A DNA stretch of 64,000 nucleotides from positions 86,409 through 150,408 of the forward strand of contig JASDRS010000023.1 in assembly GCA_041441915.1 (NCBI GenBank). The letters run 5' to 3'. The notes under the pieces were generated by a model. The model saw only the letters and a program-made list of their open reading frames with translations, did no database searches and was not told where the DNA came from. A program made the translations under genes and the position numbers. Numbering within the stretch: position 1 is the stretch's first letter; each line of letters opens with the position of its first letter. Below are positions 34,970-43,378 of the stretch, piece after piece. Origin of the DNA: UBA10365 sp041441915 (GTDB taxonomy: Bacteria > Pseudomonadota > Alphaproteobacteria > Rhodobacterales > Rhodobacteraceae).

Positions 34970-35285
34970 TTAAAAGCCTTCTATAACTATAATATTTGAC
35001 TTTGCAGCGCCTAATCTTATTTTTTTAATCGGCTGATACTCTGGGCAATTTAAAAATTCTTTTGCCTTTGCTAAACTTGGAAACTTTACCACAACGACAC
35101 GTGTTGGGGTCCAAAAATCATTTTGTTCAATATGAAGTGCACTACCACGGACTAAATATTCACCCCCAAAAGTCTCTGACAGCGTCTCTTTTAGAAATTT
35201 ATACCGCTCATAGGCGGTATGGTCTTTTATAACTGTGTCAACAATTAAGTAGGCTGGGGGTTAACGTTTTTTCGTTGAGTTTCAT
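34970..35285 (-). pseudogene. DUF1330-family gene with lost start or frameshift
   Basis: On the minus strand 35257-34970 encode a nearly complete DUF1330 protein: PAYLIVDTVIKDHTAYERYK, GGEYLVRGSALHIEQND, CPEYQPIKKIRLGAAKS, IIVIEGF. Upstream of PAYLIV the frame meets a stop with no start codon. An ATG at 35285 in the neighbouring frame would join it (MKLNEKTLTPAYLIV) if the five-C run (GGGGG at 35256-35260 on plus) had four. So a one-base change at a homopolymer has broken it, or there is a sequence error. It lies directly after the gene at 35300. Confidence 0.75.
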
Positions 35286-35299
35286 GCCTGAGGGTATTC

Positions 35300-35587
35300 T
35301 CAGCCGTCTATACGAAAAATCCTATCGCCACCGGAGATATGAACCTTACTTTGGGCTTTAACTTCGTCAACATCTTGTTTAATTTCGTTCAAAGTAGCCA
35401 ACGCGATTACTTCATCAGCATAATGAATAATATAAATTCCCGAATTATCCGATATTTTTACCATTTCTGCTGAAATTGCACCTAATTTGATAACTTTTGG
35501 TGACCATATATTTTCGAAATATGCAACTAACATGTCAAATTGCATTTTAGACTGTGCGGTTATTGTAACAACACGAACATACATCAC
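35300..35587 (-). CDS. Small ABM/ferredoxin-like-fold protein, unknown function
   Basis: The 95-aa protein (MMYVRVVTITAQSKMQFDML start) has alternating strand-helix-strand character with FENIWSPKVIKLGAISAEMV and YIIHYADEVIALATLNEIKQ, suggesting a dimeric alpha-beta barrel, but it is not a clear ABM or DUF1330 member. It is followed after 14 bases by the broken DUF1330 gene, so both were probably one transcript. Function unknown. Confidence 0.6.
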   Translation of the reverse strand: MMYVRVVTITAQSKMQFDMLVAYFENIWSPKVIKLGAISAEMVKISDNSGIYIIHYADEVIALATLNEIKQDVDEVKAQSKVHISGGDRIFRIDG

Positions 35588-35882
35588 TTAGTGCCCTTTA
35601 TATTATTTATTAATGGATTATTGGAACATCTGATAATATAATAGAATTTTCCACGCTTGCAGATACCACACCTATTGATAGGTCAATATTAAATTAGATC
35701 GCCTGCAAGCGAGATGGTGTGGATATCGGCTTCATTATACTCTTGAAGTAAGTGCATATTTTGATCCGCCCAGTTGACATAAATTTTGCATTTTTACCTA
35801 GTGATTTGGCATAAATAATAACGATGCCAATCACTTTTTCGTTACTTGACTTGAGATAGTGAACAGGCAGCCTAGTGCTACC

Positions 35883-36560
35883 TTAATCGTCGTCTTCATC
35901 GTCTTCGATCACTTCTCCGTTGATCAATCGAACAACACGGTCGTACTGTTTTTTCGTAAATTCTTCTTCAAATTTAAAATGCTTACCTAAAATTTTCATT
36001 TGGGCATTTACTCCTAAATACTGAAAATATTGGCGGAGTTCATCATGTAGTTTCGCGACTTCACGACTGGCCTGAGCGGATTCAAGTGTGTCAATGAATT
36101 CACGTTGCACCCCTTTTTGAATGCGCTGCACCGTTTCAGCCTTAATTTTGGTGATATTTGAAATTTGAGAGCGGCTAATCAGTTTAAGCTTACCCGAAAG
36201 CTCGTCTAATTTATCATTAGTCGGCGCTTTAAGTTCAACACGGTAGGTCTTGTCTTTTAACTTAACATCTGTAAGTTCGGCCTCTTCAAACATTTCTGTC
36301 AACATTTCTTGACAGCCGTCCATATGCATCTTAACCTCGAAGAAGGTGGGCGGCGTTTTTGAGCACATTTTGACTTCACAAGCATCGACCAGACGGTATT
36401 TTTTATTTTCAAGATGGAGTGTTTTCCCGTACAAAAAATTTTCATAATTGTTAATTTGAGTGTTTGTGTCCAATTGCAAAACATATTCATCCAAAAAATC
36501 AACCATGCGATTTTTGGCGCTATTCGTGTAGGTATTTTCATGATCCTGCAGATAAAGCAT
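35883..36560 (-). CDS. Unknown 225-aa protein with acidic tail
   Basis: I do not recognise this protein. It starts MLYLQDHENTYTNSAKNRMV, is rich in charged residues, appears mostly helical in its second half (residues about 130-215), and ends EVIEDDEDDD. There is no signal peptide or membrane segment. Two Cys-containing segments (VDACEVKMCSKTPP and MDGCQEML) lie near residues 60-90. It is flanked by gaps of about 295 and 130 bases and has no clear operon partner. Base composition is AT rich like the island around it. Confidence 0.6.
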   Translation of the reverse strand: MLYLQDHENTYTNSAKNRMVDFLDEYVLQLDTNTQINNYENFLYGKTLHLENKKYRLVDACEVKMCSKTPPTFFEVKMHMDGCQEMLTEMFEEAELTDVKLKDKTYRVELKAPTNDKLDELSGKLKLISRSQISNITKIKAETVQRIQKGVQREFIDTLESAQASREVAKLHDELRQYFQYLGVNAQMKILGKHFKFEEEFTKKQYDRVVRLINGEVIEDDEDDD

Positions 36561-36692
36561 TGGAATTCCTATTTTTTTAATAGTGTATAGGCAATAAAAT
36601 ATATTGGCTGAAATATAAAGACTTCAATTAAAAAACGCGTATATACAGCACATAATAGCACAAGGATGAGTCAAAGTCTGCTTTTTTCTAAA

Positions 36693-37259
36693 TCAATTAT
36701 TTTTCTGAATGAGTTTATATTTTAAAAGATAACGGCGCATACGATCAACCTTTTGCTTGGGTACCAGGCCAGGCGCTGAATATCCGCCATCAACACCTGC
36801 CAATCGTCGCGCCATAAATGCGTCTTCAACCCCCTGCAAACGCAATTCTTGCACCAATGCCGCACGCGCTGGATAGACACGATCATCTGGGGGCGCTGGA
36901 AATATTTCGCCCTCAGTCAACCTTTGTCCACCCTGGCCTAAGATTGCCATGTGGCGATAATGCTGCGTGACCAAGGCATTAAATACTGCCTTTTGAATTT
37001 GATTGTCGGCAATTGCTTCGCGACAAGTCATCGCGTGTAAGATCGCTAAACCGGCGAAGGTATGCGGCCCCTTAGCTTTTTTTAGGTCAAGTAACGGGTT
37101 GTTTTGATCGGTAAATGGCCATTCACGCCGATAGCCAAAGCCAGCCAATACACCATACATTTCATCAATTATGCCTCCAATGTCGCCAACAGCTCCCACA
37201 TCATCGGGATCAAGATTGACCGAAATCGTGGTGATATAATCTGCAGTCATATTCAACAT
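36693..37259 (-). CDS. Unknown 188-aa cytosolic protein
   Basis: I do not recognise a family. From the chosen ATG (MLNMTADYITTIS) the protein has NLDPDDVGAVGDIGGIIDEM, LAILHAMTCREAIADN and a basic C-terminus (KQKVDRMRRYLLKYKLIQKN). No signal peptide or membrane helix is visible. A longer frame to 37310 has no RBS. It lies just downstream of a stop-broken remnant (37326) on the same strand, so the two may once have formed an operon. Codon use looks like that of the housekeeping genes, more GC rich than the ORF at 35883. Confidence 0.6.
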   Translation of the reverse strand: MLNMTADYITTISVNLDPDDVGAVGDIGGIIDEMYGVLAGFGYRREWPFTDQNNPLLDLKKAKGPHTFAGLAILHAMTCREAIADNQIQKAVFNALVTQHYRHMAILGQGGQRLTEGEIFPAPPDDRVYPARAALVQELRLQGVEDAFMARRLAGVDGGYSAPGLVPKQKVDRMRRYLLKYKLIQKNN

Positions 37260-37325
37260 TATCAGCTTTATCCATCCTAAGACACAGTCTTGCCGCAAAT
37301 CATGCAGCACCGCAACCTAGATCGG

Positions 37326-37640
37326 TTAAACAGATCTGATGCCAAGAACCAACATATCGGCGTCTGTCCTAGCAGATAAAGGCTTCTTGCCATACCATGG
37401 CTTGCTGCTGCTACACACAGTGGTAATTTGGGCGCATTCCCACCAAGTTTGTACCCCTTCACATTCCTAATGAACGTGGCTTTCGCCGCCGCAATTGGCC
37501 AATTGCTAAATTTTTTTCTCAACACAGATCCAGCCATCGGTTGGCATTTGCTCTTCAAGGCATAATTTTTCTAGGCGACGGGCAATCGCAATATTGCCCT
37601 TATCATCACCCGAAAATGGAATGCCTGTGCCGCCAAATTG
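37326..37640 (-). pseudogene. Stop-broken remnant of an unidentified gene
   Basis: One minus-strand frame reads like protein for about 105 codons but contains two stops: QFGGTGIPFSGDDKGNIAIA, RRLEKLCLEEQMPTDGWICV, EKKI-stop-QLANCGGESHVH-stop, ECEGVQTWWECAQITTVC, KPWYGKKPLSARTDADML and VLGIRSV before the final stop. The same-frame continuity across stops, with plausible Cys/Trp spacing, indicates a decayed gene rather than chance. No start codon is present upstream. I cannot name the family. Confidence 0.55.
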
Positions 37641-37820
37641 CGGGGTACTTCGACCAGAAGTTTAGCCTCGTCACGACACGCTTAGGCCGTCACAACAAGG
37701 CACTTTATAAAAAAATGATTTTATTCAAATAGATAGGCCTGTAAGAAGCGATGACCTAAGACAGCATGAAATGCTTTACGCACTGGACAACCTTATGTAA
37801 AGAGGATCTTCGCCCAGAAA

Positions 37821-37843
37821 GGGCAGATACGATGTATCTGTCC
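37821..37843. terminator. Hairpin after the second bactofilin gene
   Basis: GGGCAGATAC (37821-37830) pairs with GTATCTGTCC (37834-37843), ten pairs with one G-T wobble, over a three-base loop. It lies about 33 bases beyond the bactofilin stop codon on the minus strand. No strong T-run follows, so it may be a weak terminator or an mRNA end stabiliser. Confidence 0.4.
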
Positions 37844-37875
37844 CACCCTCCGGTGATATAATTTGCATTTAAGAT

Positions 37876-38223
37876 CTAGGCGACAGCGGGGTGGTTTGCC
37901 CCACTCTTGATATAGACCTTGCCATTTAAAATAGACCCTGGCAAAACTGACAAAGACCCACAGTGAATATCGCCGTCAATCACGGCAGTTGGGAACACGC
38001 GTACCAAGCCCGCACGAATATTGCCCCTTACTGAACCATGAAGCTCAGCTACGCCGGCTGTGATATCCCCATTGACATGTGATCCAGCCGAGGCTGAGAT
38101 CTCAGTCGCATCGACGTCGCCCTGTAATGTTCCAATTATAGCAATACCACTTTTCGATTTGATATTTGCTTCAAAAGTTACGTTGGTTCCCAAAACAGTA
38201 AAGCTATCATCCACATTGATCAT
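37876..38223 (-). CDS. Bactofilin (polymer-forming cytoskeletal protein)
   Basis: The 115-aa protein has the bactofilin beta-helix repeats: FEANIKSKSGIAIIGTLQGD, VNGDITAGVAELHGSVRGNI and IDGDIHCGSLSVLPGSILNG, with a short tail at each end (MINVDDSFTVLG; ANHPAVA). It differs from the 34369 bactofilin in sequence and is more GC rich. It probably forms filaments near the membrane; a specific role cannot be read. No LytM or M23 peptidase gene, a common partner, is adjacent. Confidence 0.88.
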   Translation of the reverse strand: MINVDDSFTVLGTNVTFEANIKSKSGIAIIGTLQGDVDATEISASAGSHVNGDITAGVAELHGSVRGNIRAGLVRVFPTAVIDGDIHCGSLSVLPGSILNGKVYIKSGANHPAVA

Positions 38224-38478
38224 TTTTAGTGTTCCTATTTATGGCGTCTATGCCAGATCATAATCTTCAATTCCTAAACGGCAGGAGTCAGAAATTTATT
38301 AGTGCTTAAGAAACATGACTTCCAGCAACCACCACGCCTTAAACGCCGCCACAGATGAGCATGGCATTTAAACTCATAGATTACCATCACATCTCGGCAT
38401 ATTGTACTGCAATGCCTTTCTTGACCTTAAGTACAATCTACTCTAAAATTGGCCCACGCCCACCAGGGCCTAGACGCT

Positions 38479-38529
38479 GGGACGCCTAGATACATGCGTC
38501 CCTTAACATTATGCAGTCCGGCACTGCAT
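38479..38529 (+). promoter_or_regulatory. Two hairpins in the leader of the DEAD-box helicase gene
   Basis: GGGACGC (38479-38485) pairs with GCGTCCC (38496-38502), and ATGCAGT (38511-38517) pairs with ACTGCAT (38523-38529) over a five-base loop. The second ends 13 bases before the helicase ATG and would press on the RBS (AGGA at about 38533). Structured leaders are common for helicase genes that respond to cold or control themselves; that role is inference. The rest of 38224-38478 has no visible gene and should hold both promoters. Confidence 0.45.
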
Positions 38530-38542
38530 TTACAGGACCAAT

Positions 38543-40108
38543 ATGATTAAATTTTCTGACTTAGCACTAGACCCGCGCGTCTTAACAGCAATTTCCGAAG
38601 CAGGATACGAGATACCAACACCCATTCAAGAACAAGCCATTCCCTTTGCCTTAGAAGGGCGCGATGTTTTGGGGATTGCCCAAACTGGAACAGGTAAGAC
38701 CGCAAGTTTCACCCTGCCCCTCATCACACTGTTGGGAAAGGGCCGCGCACGCGCGCGTATGCCGCGCAGCCTTGTGATAGCACCCACCCGCGAATTAGCT
38801 GCCCAAGTGGCAGAAAATTTCGACATCTACGCCAAACACACCAAACTCACGAAGGCGCTTTTAATCGGTGGTGTATCATTTGGCGAACAAGACAAGCTGA
38901 TTGACCGTGGCGTAGATGTGCTGATCGCAACGCCAGGTCGTTTGCTTGACCATTTCGAACGCGGAAAGCTTTTGCTGACCGGCGTACAAATCATGGTAGT
39001 GGACGAGGCAGACCGGATGCTCGATATGGGGTTTATTCCTGATATTGAGCGTATTTTCCAAATGACCCCTTTCACCCGTCAAACACTGTTTTTCTCCGCC
39101 ACTATGGCGCCCGAGATTGAGCGCATCACCAACACATTTCTATCAAACCCTGCTAAAATAGAAGTAGCCCGCCAGTCGCCCGCCTCGACCACAATTGAAC
39201 AAGTATTGATCGAACTCAAACCCGCGCGAAAAGACCGCAGCTTTGCCGATAAACGGATGGCCTTGCGCGCTTTAATCAAACAAGAGGGCGACGCCTGCAC
39301 CAATGCGATTATCTTTTGCAACCGCAAGATGGATGTTGATGTGGTGGCAAAGTCGCTTAAACAGCATGGAATGAATGCGGCGCCTATACATGGCGATTTA
39401 GATCAGTCTGTGCGTACGCGTACGCTTGAATCCTTTCGCGACGGGTCACTGCTTTTGCTTATTGCCTCAGACGTAGCAGCGCGCGGTCTTGATATTCCAG
39501 CCGTAAGCCATGTGTTTAATTTTGATGTTCCCTCGCATCCTGAAGACTATGTGCACCGCATAGGCCGGACGGGTCGCGCTGGACGTAAAGGCAAGGCCTA
39601 TACTATTTCTTTGCCGTCAGACGATAAATATCTGGCAGCAATTGAAAGTCTGATTAAAGAGCCCATTCCACGCGGCGCTTTGCCCGAAGGGTTTGAACAT
39701 TCACCCACGGGGCCAATGAAGGACGCAGGTAAGTCAGACGATAAGCTCAAAAAAACACGTTCTGCGCGCATCCGCAATGACAGCAAGCCAAAGCCTGCTG
39801 CCGTTGAAACGCAAGCATCAGCTGCCGAAGAAGCCACCGACGTTGTGGCAGCACCTGTGCGCAGACCACACAATCGTGAGCCGCGGGAGACAGACCGTGC
39901 TAAGCGCGAAAATAATAGCAAGCACACTGATACTCAACGCGCACCGCGCGAACATTACAACAAAAACAGTTACGGCAACGGTCCCGATGTGTTCGGACTA
40001 GGTGATCATGTCCCTGACTTTATCTTGCGCAGCTTTGCAATCTCACCCGCACCAAAAACAGCCAATGCAGATAAAACCCCTAGCCAAGACGCTGATGAGG
40101 CTGTTTAA
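38543..40108 (+). CDS. rhlE: DEAD-box ATP-dependent RNA helicase (RhlE type)
   Basis: The 521-aa protein carries the full motif set: Q motif PTPIQEQAIPFALEG, motif I AQTGTGKT, Ia APTRELAAQ, Ib TPGRLLDH, II VDEADRMLDMGF, III SATM, V ASDVAARGLDIP and VI HRIGRTGRAGRKG. After about residue 380 comes a basic, low-complexity tail (KTRSARIRNDSKPKP, then Arg/Asn/His rich) ending with GDHVPDFILRSFAI. RhlE/CsdA-type helicases remodel RNA in ribosome assembly and decay. It converges on RNase J at a shared terminator, and both act in RNA metabolism. The symbol is given at the subfamily level. Confidence 0.9.
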   Translation: MIKFSDLALDPRVLTAISEAGYEIPTPIQEQAIPFALEGRDVLGIAQTGTGKTASFTLPLITLLGKGRARARMPRSLVIAPTRELAAQVAENFDIYAKHTKLTKALLIGGVSFGEQDKLIDRGVDVLIATPGRLLDHFERGKLLLTGVQIMVVDEADRMLDMGFIPDIERIFQMTPFTRQTLFFSATMAPEIERITNTFLSNPAKIEVARQSPASTTIEQVLIELKPARKDRSFADKRMALRALIKQEGDACTNAIIFCNRKMDVDVVAKSLKQHGMNAAPIHGDLDQSVRTRTLESFRDGSLLLLIASDVAARGLDIPAVSHVFNFDVPSHPEDYVHRIGRTGRAGRKGKAYTISLPSDDKYLAAIESLIKEPIPRGALPEGFEHSPTGPMKDAGKSDDKLKKTRSARIRNDSKPKPAAVETQASAAEEATDVVAAPVRRPHNREPRETDRAKRENNSKHTDTQRAPREHYNKNSYGNGPDVFGLGDHVPDFILRSFAISPAPKTANADKTPSQDADEAV

Positions 40109-40123
40109 AAAAACAAAATTTTT

Positions 40124-40153
40124 ATTAAGCTCTGGTGGAAACCAGGGCTTAAT
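40124..40153. terminator. Bidirectional Rho-independent terminator
   Basis: ATTAAGCTCTGG (40124-40135) pairs with CCAGGGCTTAAT (40142-40153), one G-T wobble, six-base loop. TTATTCTTCTTT follows on plus and, on minus, AAAAATTTTGTTTTT follows the stem. It sits between the convergent helicase and RNase J genes, touching the RNase J stop codon, and can serve both. Confidence 0.85.
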
Positions 40154-41830
40154 TTATTCTTCTTTCAAACGGCTTACAACAACGTTGACTTCAGGTTTTT
40201 TGCCAATTTCCCCCATCGCAACTTGACGCACCACACCGCGCAAAGCATCTTCTAGCTTTTCTTCATCGCCCATGATCTTGGTCCCTGCCCGGCTCAGAAA
40301 AGTCGACAGTTTTTCTTCCAAAACGGCTTGCACAGACGCGTCACCTTTACCCGTTTCACTTAGGCCAGAAAGCTCTACCCAAGGATCACCCAAGGCTTCG
40401 TCATTCTCATCAAGCAGCACAGTGACCAATACATGGCCATTCAGCGCCATGCGAATGCGGTTGCGCACAATTCCATCTCGTGCGCCGATTAGAATCGCGC
40501 CATCCAAATATGTGCGGCCCGTTTCAATATATTCGACAATCTTTGGCACTTTGCCGCTTAGGTCGATCATCATACCATTGGTTGCAATTTCTGCCGCTAT
40601 GCCCCCCATTTGTGCTAAGCGCACGTGTTCGCGCAAATGGCGATGTTCACCGTGCATCGGCAAAAGCATCTTTGGCTTTAGGATTGTGTGCATTTGCAAA
40701 ATATCAGGTTGGTTAGCGTGGCCGGACACGTGATAGCGCCCGTCATCATCATCCACCACATCAACGCCTATTTTGCTAAAGGCATTCATTACTTTCAAAA
40801 CACCACGCTCATTTCCGGGAATGGTTTTCGACGAAAATAGAAACATATCTCCCTCTTTCATCGCTAGCCCCAGATATTTTCCGCGCGACAATTGCGCGCT
40901 GGCTGCACGGCGTTCGCCTTGGCTGCCAGTGACCAACAGCATCAGATTGCCACGTGGTAGATCTTGCGCCTGTTCAGGACTGACAAGCGGTGGAAAGTCT
41001 TTCAAAACACCTGAATCTTGTGCTGCCGCAACCATACGGCGCATAGCGCGGCCCAGCAAACAAACCGAGCGATCCGCACCACGCGCCGCTTCGCCCAAAG
41101 TTTTTAGCCGTGCTACATTGCTAGCAAAGGTCGTCGCAACAACCATGCCGCGGGCGTTTTTGATCAGCTCTTGCAAGGGCTCGCGCAATGTTGATTCCGA
41201 GCGCCCCTCATGCATGGAAAACACATTGGTGGAATCGCACATCAGAGCCAAAATAGGCTTTTCAGAAGAGATTTTGGCAAAGATTTTAGGGCTCCATGGT
41301 TCACCCACAACAGGGGTTTGGTCAGTTTTAAAATCACCCGTATGCAAAATGCGGCCAGCAGGGCTATCAATGATCAGGGCTGAGCTTTCTGGCACCGAAT
41401 GGGCGACAGGCACAAATTGTACTTCAAAAGGGCCAGCCTTTATCACTTCGGGGCGCGCTTCCACAACTGTGATCACGTCAGGGCCAAGCCCATGTTCCTC
41501 AACTTTCAACCGTCCGATTGTGGCAGTAAACTTGCGGGCGTAAACGGGGCAGCCCAAACGTTCCCACAAATGGCCCAAAGCGCCAATATGGTCTTCGTGG
41601 GCATGGGTTATAAAGATAGCGTCTAAGCGGTCTTTGCGGGTTTCAATCCACGAAATATCCGGCAAGATCAAATCTACACCAGGGGTCGTGTCCATATCAG
41701 GAAATGTTACCCCAAGATCGACCATGATGTAGCGCTCTTTATCTAAGGGACCGTAGCCGTATATATAGCAATTCATGCCGATCTCGCCTGCGCCACCTAG
41801 CGGCAGGTAGATGAGTCTCTGTTTCGTCAT
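40154..41830 (-). CDS. rnj: Ribonuclease J
   Basis: The 558-aa protein is a beta-CASP metallo-beta-lactamase ribonuclease: LPLGGAGEIGMNCYIYG at the start, the metal motif HAHEDHIGAL, later VAHSVPES, LHTGDFKTD, a GSQGERRAAS beta-CASP segment and HVSGHANQPD/MHGEHRHLREH. RNase J has endo- and 5'-3' exonuclease activity in mRNA decay and rRNA processing; alphaproteobacteria have it beside RNase E. The ATG at 41830 overlaps the coaX stop (ATGA), so it is translated with coaX; the upstream in-frame ATG is inside coaX. Placement after nuo-birA-coaX is a conserved order in this family as I recall. Confidence 0.94.
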   Translation of the reverse strand: MTKQRLIYLPLGGAGEIGMNCYIYGYGPLDKERYIMVDLGVTFPDMDTTPGVDLILPDISWIETRKDRLDAIFITHAHEDHIGALGHLWERLGCPVYARKFTATIGRLKVEEHGLGPDVITVVEARPEVIKAGPFEVQFVPVAHSVPESSALIIDSPAGRILHTGDFKTDQTPVVGEPWSPKIFAKISSEKPILALMCDSTNVFSMHEGRSESTLREPLQELIKNARGMVVATTFASNVARLKTLGEAARGADRSVCLLGRAMRRMVAAAQDSGVLKDFPPLVSPEQAQDLPRGNLMLLVTGSQGERRAASAQLSRGKYLGLAMKEGDMFLFSSKTIPGNERGVLKVMNAFSKIGVDVVDDDDGRYHVSGHANQPDILQMHTILKPKMLLPMHGEHRHLREHVRLAQMGGIAAEIATNGMMIDLSGKVPKIVEYIETGRTYLDGAILIGARDGIVRNRIRMALNGHVLVTVLLDENDEALGDPWVELSGLSETGKGDASVQAVLEEKLSTFLSRAGTKIMGDEEKLEDALRGVVRQVAMGEIGKKPEVNVVVSRLKEE

Positions 41831-42606
41831 GTATTTTCCAGTTCCATGTTGTAGCAATAGATCAGGACAAGACCGTGCATGGTCAAATCGTCCTCCACCG
41901 CATCAAATAAGTCAAAACCTTGATCAAACAAGGTCGCAAGCCCACCGGTTGCGATCACTTTCATTGTCACGTCCCGTTCTAACCGGATCTGACGCACAAT
42001 TCCTTCCACAAGGCCAATATAGCCCCAATACACGCCCGACTGCATACAAGCCACCGTATTCGTACCAATCGTTTGCGCGGGTTTGGTAATATCTACATGG
42101 GGCAATGCGGCCGCGGCTATGTGGAGCGCTTCTAGCGAAAGATTGACGCCGGGTGCGATCGCACCGCCGATATAGGCCCCGTCTTGGTTGACCACATCAA
42201 AAGTGGTGGCCGTGCCAAAATCTACCACGATCAAATTGCCACCATGGCGCGCAAAACCCGCCACGGCATTTACCAACCGATCTGGCCCCACGATTGTACC
42301 AGTATCGACCAAAGGCGCGGCGGGCAAAGCGCAATCGGCTTTTCCAACAACCAACGGGCGGCAGTCAAAATAGCGGTTACAAAGTACCCTTAAGTTAAAC
42401 ACCACACGCGGCACGGTGGAAGAGATGATAGAAGCAGAGATGTTGACATCAAGCTTATTCAGCGTCGCAAGGCTTGACCACCAAACAAAATACTCATCTG
42501 CTGTTCTTTTATGATCGGTCGAAATGCGCCAAGTCGCGACAAAGCCCGCGCCATCCCAAATAGAAAAGACCGTATTCGTGTTGCCGCAGTCAATTGCAAG
42601 CAGCAT
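41827..42606 (-). CDS. coaX: Type III pantothenate kinase
   Basis: The 259-aa protein starts MLLAIDCGNTNTVFSIWDG (ATP-binding phosphate-1 motif DxGNT), then GPDRLVNAVAGF and DFGTATTFDVVN, ending with NATGGLATLF-like VIATGGLATLFDQG. It makes 4'-phosphopantothenate, the first step to CoA. Three Met codons cluster at the start; a GGGGG run lies just before them and I choose the last ATG. The gene overlaps the end of birA by 17 bases, so translation is coupled. Confidence 0.94.
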   Translation of the reverse strand: MLLAIDCGNTNTVFSIWDGAGFVATWRISTDHKRTADEYFVWWSSLATLNKLDVNISASIISSTVPRVVFNLRVLCNRYFDCRPLVVGKADCALPAAPLVDTGTIVGPDRLVNAVAGFARHGGNLIVVDFGTATTFDVVNQDGAYIGGAIAPGVNLSLEALHIAAAALPHVDITKPAQTIGTNTVACMQSGVYWGYIGLVEGIVRQIRLERDVTMKVIATGGLATLFDQGFDLFDAVEDDLTMHGLVLIYCYNMELENT

Positions 42607-43378
42607 CATCACCCCCATCAAAATAAACGTCAGCAGCCGAGATGGCAATGAAACGATTGCTCTGGCGCAACAATAACGCTCCGCCGGCATCAATCGTATC
42701 AAAAATGCCCCGCATTTCAGTGTGCCCTGTGCGGGCCGTGATCACCTGACCCAAATGGGCCGCGCGCGCAAGCCATGCTAGGCGAATAGGTTCAAAACTG
42801 CCTTGGTTGAAGCAGTTTTCCCACGCAGCAAAGGCCTGCGCCAGATGATTAAGAAATACCTCAGGATTTACAAAAATACCAGTCGCCTCTTGCAAAGACA
42901 CTGGCGGAAGAGCGCGCGCTTCCACCAGATCTTTACTTGGCGCCGTACTTAGGTTTACACCAAACCCAATGATCAAATGGCCAACACCGGCGCCGTGAGA
43001 TCCACTTTCCAGCAGAATGCCTGCGACCTTTCCGCCGTCAAGCAAAACATCATTAGGCCATTTGAGCGCAAGCCGTTCAGCCGCCACGCCAAGCGCCACC
43101 AAACTGTCATAGAGCGCTAGAGCAGCAATAAAAGAGCGCAAAGCAGCTTCGCTCGTTGGTCCTTTAGGCTTCATGATGTAAGACGCGTAAAAATTGCCCA
43201 CTGGGCTTACCCAATCACGGCCCCTGCGGCCCCTGCCCGAGGTTTGACACTTTGCCAAAACCCAAGCCGGCAAAGCGCTTAATTGCGCGGCATATTCATT
43301 TGTGGATGGCACACTCTCTAATACATGGCGGCCCAAATATTGTGGCCAATCAGAAAGATTTTGGTTTTTAGTTGACAA
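42590..43378 (-). CDS. birA: Biotin--[acetyl-CoA-carboxylase] ligase, monofunctional
   Basis: The 262-aa protein is the catalytic and C-terminal domains only: GRGRRGRDWVSPVGNFYAS (biotinyl-AMP loop), LALKWPNDVLLDGGKVAGILLES and GFGVNL. The N-terminal DNA-binding domain of E. coli BirA (321 aa) is absent, so it should not act as a repressor. It attaches biotin to carboxylase subunits, including the propionyl-CoA carboxylase partner of PccB at 890. The start overlaps the nuoN stop by 11 bases. Confidence 0.94.
   Translation of the reverse strand: MSTKNQNLSDWPQYLGRHVLESVPSTNEYAAQLSALPAWVLAKCQTSGRGRRGRDWVSPVGNFYASYIMKPKGPTSEAALRSFIAALALYDSLVALGVAAERLALKWPNDVLLDGGKVAGILLESGSHGAGVGHLIIGFGVNLSTAPSKDLVEARALPPVSLQEATGIFVNPEVFLNHLAQAFAAWENCFNQGSFEPIRLAWLARAAHLGQVITARTGHTEMRGIFDTIDAGGALLLRQSNRFIAISAADVYFDGGDDAACN

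Noticed and set aside
40773..41543. 256-codon plus-strand frame
   Set aside because: Antisense shadow of RNase J, which has all catalytic motifs on the minus strand.
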